From Nocardia sp. NBC_00416 (GTDB lineage: Bacteria; Actinomycetota; Actinomycetes; Mycobacteriales; Mycobacteriaceae): 64,000 nt of DNA. The DNA lies in assembly GCF_036032445.1 (NCBI RefSeq), contig NZ_CP107932.1, positions 6,512,501 through 6,576,500 on the forward strand, given 5' to 3'. Shown here in pieces: positions 25,557 through 37,154 of this stretch. Below the pieces are notes generated by a model that saw only the letters and a list, made by a program, of their open reading frames with translations, did not search any database and was not told the origin of the DNA. The translations under genes were made by a program, and so were the position numbers. Every line of letters begins with the position of its first letter. Position 1 is the stretch's first letter.

Positions 25557-27004
25557 CCAGCGCGGAAGTCGGCCCCTATTCGGTGATGGCCGAGGGCGAG
25601 GGTGAGGACCCGGTCGACGGTGCGCCCGCGGTCGAGACACCGTGGACCCCTGGGGAACGCCGCCGTTGGGGCGGCGGAAGCAACAACGGTTCTGCTCCGG
25701 GCTCGCCGGGATCTCCGACCGGTCAGGGGGCGCCGAACGCGACGACGAGTCCCGTCTCCAATCTCACCTCGGCGCCCGCAGCCGCGCCGCCGCCGGGCTC
25801 GGCGATCTCCGCCGGCCCAGCTGTTCCGGTAGCCGCTGCCGCGCCGCCCCCCGCCGGGGCGGTCGCCGCACCCGCGCCTGCGCAGCCCACCGCCCAACCT
25901 CCGCCTGCCCCGCCGCCCGCCGCCGCGGAAGACCGGCCCGAGCCCGAACCTCTCGTCGACCCCGAGATGCTCCAGCAGATGGCGCCCATGGCGCTGATGG
26001 CCGGCACCGCGCTGTTGCCGATGATCGGTTCGGCCCTGTCGGGTCTGCTGGGTGGGGGCGGGGGCGGGTCCGGCGCCGCCGCCCCCGAGGCCGCGGCCGA
26101 CGCCGCCGGCATGGCGCCCGACTCCGAGCGCGCCATGAAGGTGCTGAAACTGCTCGAGGCGATGTACGGCGAGGGGGAGCCGAAAGACCCCGAGGTCAAG
26201 GAACTCCGCGAGAAGATCGGCGGGTCACAGGCTCTCGGCGCGGGCGACGGGCCCGCGATGATCAAAGCGAAACGTATGTATCAGGCCACCTCGGCCAACG
26301 CTTTCAACAACTTGGACAAGCAGCTCTACACCTATATCACGGGGCTGGCGGGGTCGAACAAGGTCGACCAGGACGCGGTGCGCAAACTGCTGAAGAGCGT
26401 GAACGGGGCCTTGGCCGAGCTCGGGCCGATGGCGTATACGAAAGAGGGACAGCAGAAGGTCCGCAAGATCCTGACGGCGGCGTTGCAGGCGGCGCACAAG
26501 ATCGTGTCGGGCGGGACCGACAATGCGGGCGACACCGCGTCGGCGATCAACCAGCTGACCAATCAGTACCTGTACAACCTCCTGGGCAAGGAACTGCCCG
26601 GCGGCGTGAAGTTCGACAACGCGGTCTCGACGACCAAAGGCGGCTCGGAGCGAGCACAGTTCGCCCTCAAGACGGCGCTCGCCCAGATCGGCGACCCCTA
26701 CGTCTGGGGCGCGGAGGGTCCGAACAGCTTCGACTGCTCCGGGCTGACGCAGTACGCGGCCAAGAAAGCGGGTGTGAACATCCCGCGCGTCGCCGACGCC
26801 CAGTTCAACCAGCTGCCCAAGGTGAGTCCCGGCGATATCCAGCCGGGCGATCTGATCTTCCCGGCCACCAGTTACAAGAACGGGCAGATGGGGCACGTGA
26901 TGATGTACGTCGGCAACGGCCAATGCGTGCACGCGCCGAGAACCGGTCAAGACGTGAAGATCACCAGTCTGCCCAAGAGTTACGCGGCACGCCGCTTCGC
27001 GTGA
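25553..27004 (+). CDS. NlpC/P60 peptidoglycan hydrolase with Ala/Pro-rich N-terminus
   Basis: A 483-residue protein. Residues 1-135 are low-complexity Ala/Pro/Gly. A Met/Leu-rich hydrophobic patch (about 139-170, MAPMALMAGTALLPMIGSAL, then poly-Gly) recalls those of several ESX-linked proteins in this window. A helical domain follows (~190-350). The C-terminal ~120 residues are NlpC/P60 with catalytic Cys in FDCSGLTQYAA (about 393-403) and His in GHVMMYVGNG (about 447). It is expected to cut stem peptides to open the cell wall for the secretion channel. No classical signal peptide is seen, so it may leave through the ESX system. It closes the type IV-like operon. Confidence 0.85.
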   Translation: MTSAEVGPYSVMAEGEGEDPVDGAPAVETPWTPGERRRWGGGSNNGSAPGSPGSPTGQGAPNATTSPVSNLTSAPAAAPPPGSAISAGPAVPVAAAAPPPAGAVAAPAPAQPTAQPPPAPPPAAAEDRPEPEPLVDPEMLQQMAPMALMAGTALLPMIGSALSGLLGGGGGGSGAAAPEAAADAAGMAPDSERAMKVLKLLEAMYGEGEPKDPEVKELREKIGGSQALGAGDGPAMIKAKRMYQATSANAFNNLDKQLYTYITGLAGSNKVDQDAVRKLLKSVNGALAELGPMAYTKEGQQKVRKILTAALQAAHKIVSGGTDNAGDTASAINQLTNQYLYNLLGKELPGGVKFDNAVSTTKGGSERAQFALKTALAQIGDPYVWGAEGPNSFDCSGLTQYAAKKAGVNIPRVADAQFNQLPKVSPGDIQPGDLIFPATSYKNGQMGHVMMYVGNGQCVHAPRTGQDVKITSLPKSYAARRFA

Positions 27005-27005
27005 C

Positions 27006-27045
27006 CGATGTGCTGTGGCCGGTCGGGACCGGCCACAGCACATCG
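27006..27045. terminator. Bidirectional terminator hairpin
   Basis: A perfect 19-bp stem (27006-27024 with 27027-27045), with arms CGATGTGCTGTGGCCGGTC and its complement, lies between the convergent NlpC/P60 and VirB6-like genes. It is the longest perfect hairpin noticed in the window. Confidence 0.87.
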
Positions 27046-27065
27046 TGTTGTCCACTACCTGCGGA

Positions 27066-29381
<2,316 letters not shown>

Positions 29382-29797
29382 ACAGCGGTCACCGCCGAAC
29401 ACTCGAGGCGCCGGTTCGGCTGTGGGGCGGCGGAATCGCGGCCGAGCGGTCCCGCGAGTACGCGGGACCGGGCCGGGGCGTCTACCGTCGTTTCGCCTCG
29501 CGGATAACGCAGGTTCATCGACTGTTTCCTCCTGCGGCGCTGTCCGGCCCTCGGGTGACCTTGGGGGGCAGTGGTGTTCGTGCACGTCAGTCTACGACCG
29601 GGGACTTCGATAATGACCTGTTCGGCCAGGTCAGCGCTTCCCCCTACTGGGAATCCAACACAATGGGTGGGGTCAGGAAGGAGTCACGCGCATGGTCGGC
29701 TGCCCGTGCCCGGTGCCTCGTGTCCGCCGGGGTATGGCCGCTTGCGGGACGCGCGGCGTGCAAAATCCGGCTCCTGTAGTCCCAGGTAGGTGAGGCC
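29382..29797. other. Divergent intergenic region of the secretion island
   Basis: 416 bp between the VirB6-like gene (minus) and the first ESX accessory gene (plus). No gene is seen. It holds palindrome copy f at 29638-29653, followed by AACACAATG, and a ribosome-binding site AGGTAGGTGAGG before 29798. Confidence 0.6.
29638..29653 (+). promoter_or_regulatory. Island palindrome copy f (TTCCCCCTACTGGGAA)
   Basis: Fits TYCCCA-N4-TGGGAA with one mismatch. The following TCCAACACAATGG is nearly the same as the sequence after copy e (GGCAACACAATGA), which supports a shared promoter layout. It lies 145 bp before the 738-aa gene. Confidence 0.6.
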
Positions 29798-32014
29798 GTG
29801 GGGTTCTGGGGCGGCGTAGGCGACTTCTTCGGCGAGTACGGCGACGATATCCTGGTCGGCGCGGTCAGCGTCGCGGGTTTCGCGGTGGGCGGTCCGATCG
29901 GCGCCGCGGTGGCCGGCGCGGTGGCCGGCGGTATCGCCGCCGGGGTCCAGGGCGAGAACATCGCGATGGGAATCGGCTTCGGCGCATTGGGTGGTATCGG
30001 CGGCGGTGTCGGTGGTTGGGGGGTGCGAGGCATGGTCCGCGCGGGCGGGTCGATAGCGGAGGCACGGATCGCTACCACCGCGGCCAGGGCGGCGGGCGGA
30101 AAGGCCGCCAAGGAAGCCGAAAAACTCGCTCTGAACAAGGCGAAGATGGGCTGGCTCCCACGGCAGATCGGTGGCGCGCATCTGAAGCCCGGCAGGGCCT
30201 ATTTCGGTCTGTTGAGTTCGGCGGCCGGCCCGGCTATGGGTAGTGGTCTACAGGACTCGTTCCGCAGGAACGTCATCGGCTACCCCTCGATACCGGTGAT
30301 CGATATCAGCGAAGAGATCTCGGATTGGCCCGAGGATATGCAGCACGTCTATATGCCCGACCCGAACCAGATGCCCCACGGTCTCGAGTTCACCACGCCC
30401 ATGCAGCAGAATTACAAAACATTGCCGCCCCTGTACCAGGGTCTCCGGGAGAGTTTCGGGAAAGAGTCCGCGGAAGATGTGCTGCCGGAGGAATTGGACG
30501 TCAGTGATATCTCGGGCGAGGAAGCCGCCGGGATTCCCAGCTATACCGAGCGTGTCGCCGCATTGCGCGAGCAGTACAGCCGAATTCGGTCGCTGTCCGG
30601 TCTGGTGGTGAACGCGGTGGAGAAGTCCGGTGATCTGTGTGATGCGGGCCTGGCCGAATTCGACGGCTCCATCGACGCCCTGAAGGAGTTCGCCGAAGCC
30701 GACCCGCGCGATCTCGAGCGGATCAAAGAACAGTTGGACACGTACAAGGAAAAGCCGAGTGAGGTCACCGGTGTTCCGGCCTTGGCTTTCGACCCCGCCG
30801 TGCTGGGCGGTGGAGGGAACGAAGACGCGTACGCCATGGTCCTCGTCGAGTCCGCGATGGCGGTCGCCGAGGGAATCATCACCGCCTACGGTCAAGCCTT
30901 CCAGGAACTCGCCGCGCAGACCGACGAGCAGGGGGCGCAGGCGCCGACCGGCGAGGAAAAAGAGAAAGAAAAAGGGACGGGCGATAAAACCACCGAGCCC
31001 GGCTCGGACGACGAGGATCCCACCTTCGGGTCGGGAACACCGAGGACGCCGACGGCCGACGATTCCCAGCCCGGCTCGGGCCTGGAAACGCAGGCGCCGC
31101 CGGCGCTGGACCTGACCGGCAAGGACTCTTCGACCGCCGATACCGGTTCCGGTTCCGGACTCGACTCGACCGGGGGAGGCGGGGGTGTGGACACCGGCGG
31201 GTCGACGCCGGCGGGTCTCGATCCCGGAACGGTGAACACTCCTGCCCTCACCACCCCGGCGATCGGCGGCTCCGGGATGGGCTCGGGCCTGGAATCGATG
31301 ATGCTGCCGCAGCTCATGCAGGCCATGATGATGAACGGCCGCAATACCGGACGGGGCGAGGACAAGCGCCGGAACCGTCGGGAGCGGGAGGAAGACCGGC
31401 AGGACAGCGGCACGGTGGCGGCAGTGGCGCCCGGGACCGCGACTACGGGCGCGCCGCCCCCCGCCCAATCGGCCGGCCAGGCCCCGGCTCCCGCCAAGGC
31501 GGTCGCCCCGCCGGTCAAGCCGACCGCGCCACCGCCGCCCGCCACCGCGGCGGCGGCCAAGACTCCGGAGGGCAATATGGTGTACACCTTCCCCGACGGC
31601 CGGACGCAAGAGGTGTCGGCCGTCGTCGCGCGGGTGCTGGACGCGGCATTCGGCAATGCCGCGAACACCGATGCGCGAAAGGCTTATGAAGGGACCCCGG
31701 CCGCCTGGACCGAGGCGAAGCGAATCGGTGCGCGGGTCGATCCGTACCAGTTGATGACCGGTGATATCGGCGTCTGGGAGGCACGGAATGCCGTGCTGGT
31801 CGTATTCGACGAGGCCGCTGACGGGCAGCTCGAAGCGGTGGTCGACGGCGCGCTGCAGGCGGTGACCTCGCTGGCCGAAATGCGTGACGGCGCTGGAGAA
31901 TTCGGAGGATTCACCGGATTCTTCCATCCGCCGGGAATCGAGAAGGCGGCGACCGCGCCGTCGGCCGCTCCCGCCGAGCTGTCCACCGAACAGTCCGCGA
32001 CCGTACCCGCATAG
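29798..32014 (+). CDS. Large ESX-linked glycine-zipper protein (738 aa), function unknown
   Basis: Not a known named family to me. A Gly/Ala-rich hydrophobic region (about 17-85, VGAVSVAGFAVGGPIGAAVA and onward) could insert into membranes. A helical middle part runs to about 390. A Ser/Thr/Pro/Gly-rich linker contains the Met-rich patch LESMMLPQLMQAMMM (about 497-515). A compact C-terminal domain (about 593-715) starts VYTFPDGRTQEVSAVVARVL. Layout and C-terminal domain are shared with the next gene, so the two arose by duplication. No Sec signal is present; export by the ESX system is an inference. GTG 29798 has AGGTAGGTGAGG upstream. Confidence 0.75.
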   Translation: MGFWGGVGDFFGEYGDDILVGAVSVAGFAVGGPIGAAVAGAVAGGIAAGVQGENIAMGIGFGALGGIGGGVGGWGVRGMVRAGGSIAEARIATTAARAAGGKAAKEAEKLALNKAKMGWLPRQIGGAHLKPGRAYFGLLSSAAGPAMGSGLQDSFRRNVIGYPSIPVIDISEEISDWPEDMQHVYMPDPNQMPHGLEFTTPMQQNYKTLPPLYQGLRESFGKESAEDVLPEELDVSDISGEEAAGIPSYTERVAALREQYSRIRSLSGLVVNAVEKSGDLCDAGLAEFDGSIDALKEFAEADPRDLERIKEQLDTYKEKPSEVTGVPALAFDPAVLGGGGNEDAYAMVLVESAMAVAEGIITAYGQAFQELAAQTDEQGAQAPTGEEKEKEKGTGDKTTEPGSDDEDPTFGSGTPRTPTADDSQPGSGLETQAPPALDLTGKDSSTADTGSGSGLDSTGGGGGVDTGGSTPAGLDPGTVNTPALTTPAIGGSGMGSGLESMMLPQLMQAMMMNGRNTGRGEDKRRNRREREEDRQDSGTVAAVAPGTATTGAPPPAQSAGQAPAPAKAVAPPVKPTAPPPPATAAAAKTPEGNMVYTFPDGRTQEVSAVVARVLDAAFGNAANTDARKAYEGTPAAWTEAKRIGARVDPYQLMTGDIGVWEARNAVLVVFDEAADGQLEAVVDGALQAVTSLAEMRDGAGEFGGFTGFFHPPGIEKAATAPSAAPAELSTEQSATVPA

Positions 32015-32025
32015 GAGGAGGATCC

Positions 32026-34560
32026 ATGAGTTGGGCCGGATTTGCCGTCGATGCTGTCATCGGAGTGGGCGTCAGTCGTGTTGTGCCGGGATTCGGAGGG
32101 GCCGTGCTCGGCGGTGCGGCCGGTGGCTTCGCGGCGGCCGCGATCGACGGGGACGGGTGGACCGACCTCGCGACAGGCACTGTCGTCGGGGCTGCGGGCG
32201 GTGCCGTTTTTCACGGTGTGGGCGCCGTTGCGCAGAGATCGGTGAGCAAGCTCGCGGGCCGTTCGTCGACGAATCTGATGAATGCGAAGAAGCCGAAGCT
32301 GAATTATGCCAGTAAAAAACAGGCCCTCCAAAGAAACGAGGCCGCCCGAGATACCGCAAAAAGGGGTCTCGACAAAGCAAATAAGCGCTTCAAGAATTCT
32401 GTAGGTACAAAGCAATTGGTTAAAAGAAGGGATGCAAGAGACACAGCCAAAGATACGCTCAAAGATGCTAAAGATGCGGTTAATAAAGCCCAAAAGGCCA
32501 AGAATAAGGCCCAGATCAAAGCCAAAGCCGCGAAAGGGGATCTGGCAAAAGCCAAGAATAAGGACAAATGGTGGCAGCGAGCCAACAAGCAGTTCGGCGC
32601 CGACGGCTGGAAGGCGGATCTAGGGCACAATTGGGCCCGATCCGGCCTGACCGGGATGGGTGCGGCGTTGTTCCCGCTCGGGTACTTCTCGTACAAGAAC
32701 CGGGCGCAAGGGGGGCAAGGGGATGGGGCTCAGCCGGAGGGCGAGCCGCAGACACCGCTGTCGTGGGACGGGCTGGCTCCCGCCACCGCGGAGGGGGTGA
32801 TGTGGCAGCCCCCGTTCGTCATGGACGAGGCAGTGCCGACGGACGGCGCGACAATGGGGTTCCTGCTGCGGCCGCGGGATCTGCACCCCACCTTGGTCGA
32901 CTGGTACGGGTCGGAAGGTGATTCCTTCGCCCAGACACTGGTCGACACCGATGTGATGTCCGGTGATCCGGATTTGAAGACACCACTGACGTTGCCGAAG
33001 ATTCCGACGTTGCCCGAGAGCAGCGGGCTGGGGGTAGGGGTCGCCGGCGCTGCGTACAAGGAGGCCAGGTCGGGGTTCGAGACTTCGGCGAAGGAACTGG
33101 GCGATCAACAGGACCTTGTCGCCGCGATGTCCGAAACGACGGTCCCCGAGATCCAGAAGATCCTCAAGGAGAAAAACGCGGGTCTCATAGCCGGCGTGAA
33201 CGAGGCGATGTTGGGCATTCCCGATGCATCCGAGACGAATTTCCTCACTTTCCTCGCTCAGGCACTCGGTGAATCGGCCCAAAACCTGAACGATGCTGTA
33301 TTGGCCAATGATTCGGCAGCCAAGGACATCGACGCTGCCGCCGCCGAGGCCGACAAGAAGGCCGCACAGGATCTGGACAGTTCGGTCGACAGTTTCGCGA
33401 ACGGCCTGAACGACCCGAGCCTGATGCCCGACTCTTCGCGGATCGGCGAGAATCTCCCCTCGTGGCTGCAAGATCTCACCACCGGCGATACCGGCGCAGT
33501 CGACCCGGCGACCTCGGGTCTGCGGGATTCCCTCGACCAAATCCAAGATCCGGCCAAGGACTCGTTGCAGAACCCGAGCGACTCGGCGAGCACCATTCCC
33601 GCGGCCTACAATCCGGGCGCGTCTCAACTCGGGGGGACGGGCGCGATGGGGGGAATGGGCAGCCAGCTCGGCAGCCTGATGAGCTCGATGCTCCCGATGA
33701 TGATGCAGCAGGCGGCCATGCGGAATATGCAGGACAGCGATCTGGCGGGCCGGGTGAACGATATCGACCCCGCGCGCTACGACCGGGCCCTCGCGCCGAC
33801 CATGCCGCAGACGCAGCCCGCGCCGACGACACCGTGGTCCAACCAGGCCGCGGCGGCCGCGACCCCGGCGACGCCGGCGCAACCCGCGCACAACCAGACC
33901 GGCGCTCCTTCCGGCGCCACCTCGACCCAGTCCGGCGCGGGACTGCCCAACCGGGTGGCCGGGGCCGACGGCCTGGTGCCGTACCCGTTCCCGGACGGCC
34001 GGACCCAGCGGGTGCCGCTCGCGGTGGCGCAGGCGCTGGACAAGGCATTCGCGAACAAGAGCGGCACCGACGCTCAGGCCGCCTACCAGGGCACCGCCGG
34101 CGCCTGGACCGATCCGAAGGATATCGGGCCGGCGGTCGACCCGTTCCAGCTCGCCACCGGCGATGTCGCCACCTGGACGCGGGCGAAGCCGAAGGACGGG
34201 GCGCAGGCTCCGGAGCCGAAACAAGCTCAGGCCGCGGTCGGCGTCAGCGCGGGTGGCTCCGCCGAGGGTGATCAGAAGCCGCAGGACAAACCGGACACCG
34301 GGTCGAGCGGCGAACCGCAGTACCGGACCGCGCTGCTGGTCGCCTTCGGCGAAGGCGAGAGTGGGACCCTGGAAGCCTTGGTGAACGGCGAATTGCAGCA
34401 GTACGCGCCGGAGCTGGCCGACGCCGACGGCCAGTTCGGCGATTTCGCGGGCTTCAAACATCCGAAGGGCGTCGAGGCCGGCGGGGACAAGGGGCAGGAC
34501 AGCAACGCCGGTGTCTCGGCGGACCAGGGCGTCGACGTACCGGCGATGGTTCCGGCCTAG
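32026..34560 (+). CDS. Large ESX-linked glycine-zipper protein (844 aa), paralogue of upstream gene
   Basis: Same layout as the 738-aa neighbour: an N-terminal Gly/Ala zipper (about 5-70), a helical middle, a Met-rich patch LGSLMSSMLPMMMQQAAM (about 545-562), and the C-terminal domain from about 652 (YPFPDGRTQRVPLAVAQALD), here with an internal Ala/Lys/Gln-rich insertion at about 717-765. Unique to this copy is a Lys/Ala-rich coiled coil at about 85-185 (KAQKAKNKAQIKAKAAKGD), encoded by clearly AT-richer DNA (32280-32590) than its surroundings. AGGAGGAGGATCC before ATG 32026 is a strong ribosome-binding site. Function unknown; a secreted effector or a structural substrate is possible. Confidence 0.75.
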   Translation: MSWAGFAVDAVIGVGVSRVVPGFGGAVLGGAAGGFAAAAIDGDGWTDLATGTVVGAAGGAVFHGVGAVAQRSVSKLAGRSSTNLMNAKKPKLNYASKKQALQRNEAARDTAKRGLDKANKRFKNSVGTKQLVKRRDARDTAKDTLKDAKDAVNKAQKAKNKAQIKAKAAKGDLAKAKNKDKWWQRANKQFGADGWKADLGHNWARSGLTGMGAALFPLGYFSYKNRAQGGQGDGAQPEGEPQTPLSWDGLAPATAEGVMWQPPFVMDEAVPTDGATMGFLLRPRDLHPTLVDWYGSEGDSFAQTLVDTDVMSGDPDLKTPLTLPKIPTLPESSGLGVGVAGAAYKEARSGFETSAKELGDQQDLVAAMSETTVPEIQKILKEKNAGLIAGVNEAMLGIPDASETNFLTFLAQALGESAQNLNDAVLANDSAAKDIDAAAAEADKKAAQDLDSSVDSFANGLNDPSLMPDSSRIGENLPSWLQDLTTGDTGAVDPATSGLRDSLDQIQDPAKDSLQNPSDSASTIPAAYNPGASQLGGTGAMGGMGSQLGSLMSSMLPMMMQQAAMRNMQDSDLAGRVNDIDPARYDRALAPTMPQTQPAPTTPWSNQAAAAATPATPAQPAHNQTGAPSGATSTQSGAGLPNRVAGADGLVPYPFPDGRTQRVPLAVAQALDKAFANKSGTDAQAAYQGTAGAWTDPKDIGPAVDPFQLATGDVATWTRAKPKDGAQAPEPKQAQAAVGVSAGGSAEGDQKPQDKPDTGSSGEPQYRTALLVAFGEGESGTLEALVNGELQQYAPELADADGQFGDFAGFKHPKGVEAGGDKGQDSNAGVSADQGVDVPAMVPA

Positions 34561-34595
34561 CGGATGCGAGGGTGAACGGTGGAGAGGAGTGAGGC

Positions 34596-36077
34596 ATGCC
34601 GCTGAATGTCGATCTCGGTGAGCTGGTGTCGGTGGCCGGGCGGTCCGCGGACCTGGCGCGCGTCACGGGCGCGGCCATGCCGCGTGAATGGGTGCTGCCC
34701 GCCGGGGCGGATCCGATTTCCGCCCAGGCGGTCCCGCAGTTGAACTCCCAGGCCGCCGCGCTGTTCAACGCGACCGTCGGAGTGCTGAACAAGATCCAGC
34801 ACGACGCCCACCGTATCGGCCAGGCGGCGGCCGAATACGCGGCCGTGGACGACGACGGCGCGAAACTGATCAACGGGTCGGGCGGGGAACTGGTGGACAA
34901 TCCGGTACCCGCTATGGAGCAGGTGGGCTACCGGCGGGTACCGCCGGGGCTCGGCAATATGCCCGTCACCACCGGTGATCCGCTGACCTTCGCGCGGCAG
35001 CTGCAGAGCGGCCCCGGCCCCGAACCTGCCCACCGGTTCGCCGATTCGATCCGGCTGTTCAACGCCAGTTCCCGGACCCAGGCTGCCGGTGATATGGATC
35101 AGGCGGGTTCGATCCTGCAGAATTGGAGCCCGGTGGGCTCGGAGGTCGCCCAGCGATTCGCGACCTATCGCGGCTGGATGGACCATTTGGGGGACGCGAT
35201 GGAGAAGTTGGCGCAGGGCGCCGATTCCTATGGCAACGCGTTCGCCCGGGTGAAGGCGAAACATCCGACCCCGGAGGAGATCCTGGCGTCCCGGAAGAAG
35301 ATGCTGGCGGCGGCTCGATCGAAGAACCAGGCAGCGCTGGCCGCCGCGACCGCGGAATACAACGAGTTGAATGTGCGCTCGGGCGAAGCCGCCGGTTCCT
35401 ACGCCACCGAAACCGGTACGAGTATCGCGGATTCGTCGCAGAGTACGGGAGCGGCATCGCAGACCGGGGCCGCCGAATCCGGTGGTTCGGGCGATATGCT
35501 CTCGCAGATGCTGCCCATGCTGATGAGCATGATGCAGCTCGGCGGCAACGGTCTGTCCCCGACCGAGGACATCTCCGACGATTCTTTCGACGATTACTAC
35601 GACGACTACGGTCTCCAGGATTATTCGGTCCCTTCCTTCGGCAGCCCGGGCGGCGGATCGCCGTCCATGCCCAGCGGCGGCGGGATTCCCAGCCCGTCTC
35701 AGGTGCAGACCCTGTCGGCATCGACGTCTATGCCGTTGACCGCGGCGAACACCGGCGGCAGTGTGGGCGCCGCGCCCCGAGTGCCGGTTGGCGAAGCCAC
35801 GGCGGGCGGTACCGCCGGAACAGCAGGCCGCGGTGCCACATCGGGGATGCCGTACATGCCCATGGCGCCGGGTATGGGCGGCGCCGGGGGCGGTGGCGGC
35901 GGTGGCGGCGATCGCAACCGGGTCGTCGCCTGGCATCCCGACCGGCTGATGTACGTCGACGACACTCCGCATACCGAACCCGTCATCGGGGAACGGCCCA
36001 CCATCGCGCCCACGGTCACGCAACCGACCCCGGCGCCGGCCAATCAGGCCCCGACCCGCTCCGGAGGTAGTGCATGA
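34596..36077 (+). CDS. EspB-like single-chain PE/PPE-type ESX substrate
   Basis: A 493-residue protein. Residues ~1-90 form a PE-like helical pair ending in EYAAVDDDG, a perfect YxxxD export signal. Residues ~115-230 form a second helical bundle with LQNWSPVGSEVAQRFATY and GADSYGNAFARVKAKH, which resembles the PPE half of EspB. The C-terminal half is disordered, with a Met-rich patch (MLSQMLPMLMSMMQLGG), an acidic Tyr/Asp stretch and a Gly tract near residue 430. EspB of ESX-1 has this one-chain PE-PPE plan and is secreted. The stop overlaps the YbaB-like gene by 4 bp. Confidence 0.72.
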   Translation: MPLNVDLGELVSVAGRSADLARVTGAAMPREWVLPAGADPISAQAVPQLNSQAAALFNATVGVLNKIQHDAHRIGQAAAEYAAVDDDGAKLINGSGGELVDNPVPAMEQVGYRRVPPGLGNMPVTTGDPLTFARQLQSGPGPEPAHRFADSIRLFNASSRTQAAGDMDQAGSILQNWSPVGSEVAQRFATYRGWMDHLGDAMEKLAQGADSYGNAFARVKAKHPTPEEILASRKKMLAAARSKNQAALAAATAEYNELNVRSGEAAGSYATETGTSIADSSQSTGAASQTGAAESGGSGDMLSQMLPMLMSMMQLGGNGLSPTEDISDDSFDDYYDDYGLQDYSVPSFGSPGGGSPSMPSGGGIPSPSQVQTLSASTSMPLTAANTGGSVGAAPRVPVGEATAGGTAGTAGRGATSGMPYMPMAPGMGGAGGGGGGGGDRNRVVAWHPDRLMYVDDTPHTEPVIGERPTIAPTVTQPTPAPANQAPTRSGGSA

Positions 36078-36448
36078 CCATCCATCCCGATGTGCAGGCC
36101 GCGCTCGACGCCGCCCGCCAACTGCGGCATCGCATCGCCGATATGCGCGAGCGCATCGACGATGTCCGCGCCCGGCGGCCCTCACCCTCCGGCACGGTGA
36201 TCCCGGAGGTGGACGCGATGGGGCGACTCACGAGTCTGTATCTGGCGCCCGGCACTACCGACCGGTTCACGAGTCCGGAGCTGGTCGCCGAGATCATGGC
36301 CGCGATCCGGGAGAGCACCCAGGACGCCGCCCGGCAGTACCAGGGGATCATGGAGACCGTGATCACCGAGAACGCGGAGGCCGATTCCGATACCGACAGC
36401 GAGGCCGAAGGGCGTGAGCCGGCCGGTGTCGGCGAGGTGGTGCGATGA
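36074..36448 (+). CDS. YbaB/EbfC-family protein, EspL-like
   Basis: A 124-residue helical protein of the YbaB/EbfC type (helix-strand hairpin-helix): VQAALDAARQLRHRIADMRE, then VIPEVDAMGRLTSLYLAPGT, then ELVAEIMAAIRESTQDAARQ. YbaB proteins bind DNA as dimers, and the ESX-1 accessory protein EspL belongs to the same fold and stabilises secreted partners. Overlap by 4 bp with both the EspB-like gene before it and the 230-aa gene after it favours an EspL-type chaperone role. The tail is acidic. Confidence 0.72.
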   Translation: MTIHPDVQAALDAARQLRHRIADMRERIDDVRARRPSPSGTVIPEVDAMGRLTSLYLAPGTTDRFTSPELVAEIMAAIRESTQDAARQYQGIMETVITENAEADSDTDSEAEGREPAGVGEVVR

Positions 36449-37137
36449 GCGGTCCGGAGACCCTCGACGCGGATTCGGCCGACGATTCGGTATCGGCCGC
36501 CGACGCCATCGGCTGGCTGCACGAGGAGGGGTTGGCCCGGCTGGCCACACTCGGCACGGGCTCGCCCAACCCGGCGGTGGCGTTCGCCGTCGATGTGGCG
36601 ACCGGGATAGTCACCAAATATCCCGCCGCCAACGGCGGTATCGGGGCCGATTCGAGCACGCTCGCCGCGGACGATCTTCCGGCGCCGACGGGCGGGCCCA
36701 ATCGACTCGTGATCGTCGGGGTCACCGGGAGTGATCAGGTGCTCGTGGTGGACCTCGCCGGGTCGCTGGTGATCGGGATCAACGGCGACCGTCCCGAACT
36801 GGCCGCCCGGTCCTGGGTGAGCCAGCTGCTGCTGAACCCCGAGATCACCGTCACCACCAACAACCCGAACGTCGCGATCGGGAACAGCCCGCGCTGCCGT
36901 AAGAGTTTCATCCCCGGCGGCGGCGGTTCGATCGTCAGCGTGGACGACGGAAATCCCCCGGTGACAACCGTATCGATGAACTCGGATGTGGAGAGCTCCG
37001 ACTACCTCGACCTGATCGATGACGGCACGGGTGAGATGTATCTGGGCGCGCGTGTCTGGCCGCTGCGGCTGGTGCTGACCATCGGCGACGCGCCGTGGTC
37101 GGCGTTGTCGGATGCTTTGGCCGCGAACGCCCTATAG
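36445..37137 (+). CDS. Unknown ESX-locus protein (230 aa)
   Basis: A soluble alpha/beta protein not recognised as a named family. An acidic N-terminus (DADSADDSVSAADAIGWLHE) precedes beta-rich segments such as RLVIVGVTGSDQVLVVDLAG and the Asn-rich ITVTTNNPNVAIGNSP. A single Cys is in SPRCRKSF. No signal peptide or membrane helix. ATG 36445 overlaps the YbaB-like stop by 4 bp, and the EspH-like gene follows after 17 bp. Its place between two YbaB-fold proteins suggests a cytoplasmic helper of the EspB-like substrate. Confidence 0.6.
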   Translation: MSGPETLDADSADDSVSAADAIGWLHEEGLARLATLGTGSPNPAVAFAVDVATGIVTKYPAANGGIGADSSTLAADDLPAPTGGPNRLVIVGVTGSDQVLVVDLAGSLVIGINGDRPELAARSWVSQLLLNPEITVTTNNPNVAIGNSPRCRKSFIPGGGGSIVSVDDGNPPVTTVSMNSDVESSDYLDLIDDGTGEMYLGARVWPLRLVLTIGDAPWSALSDALAANAL

Positions 37138-37154
37138 AACTTCAGGAGACAGCG

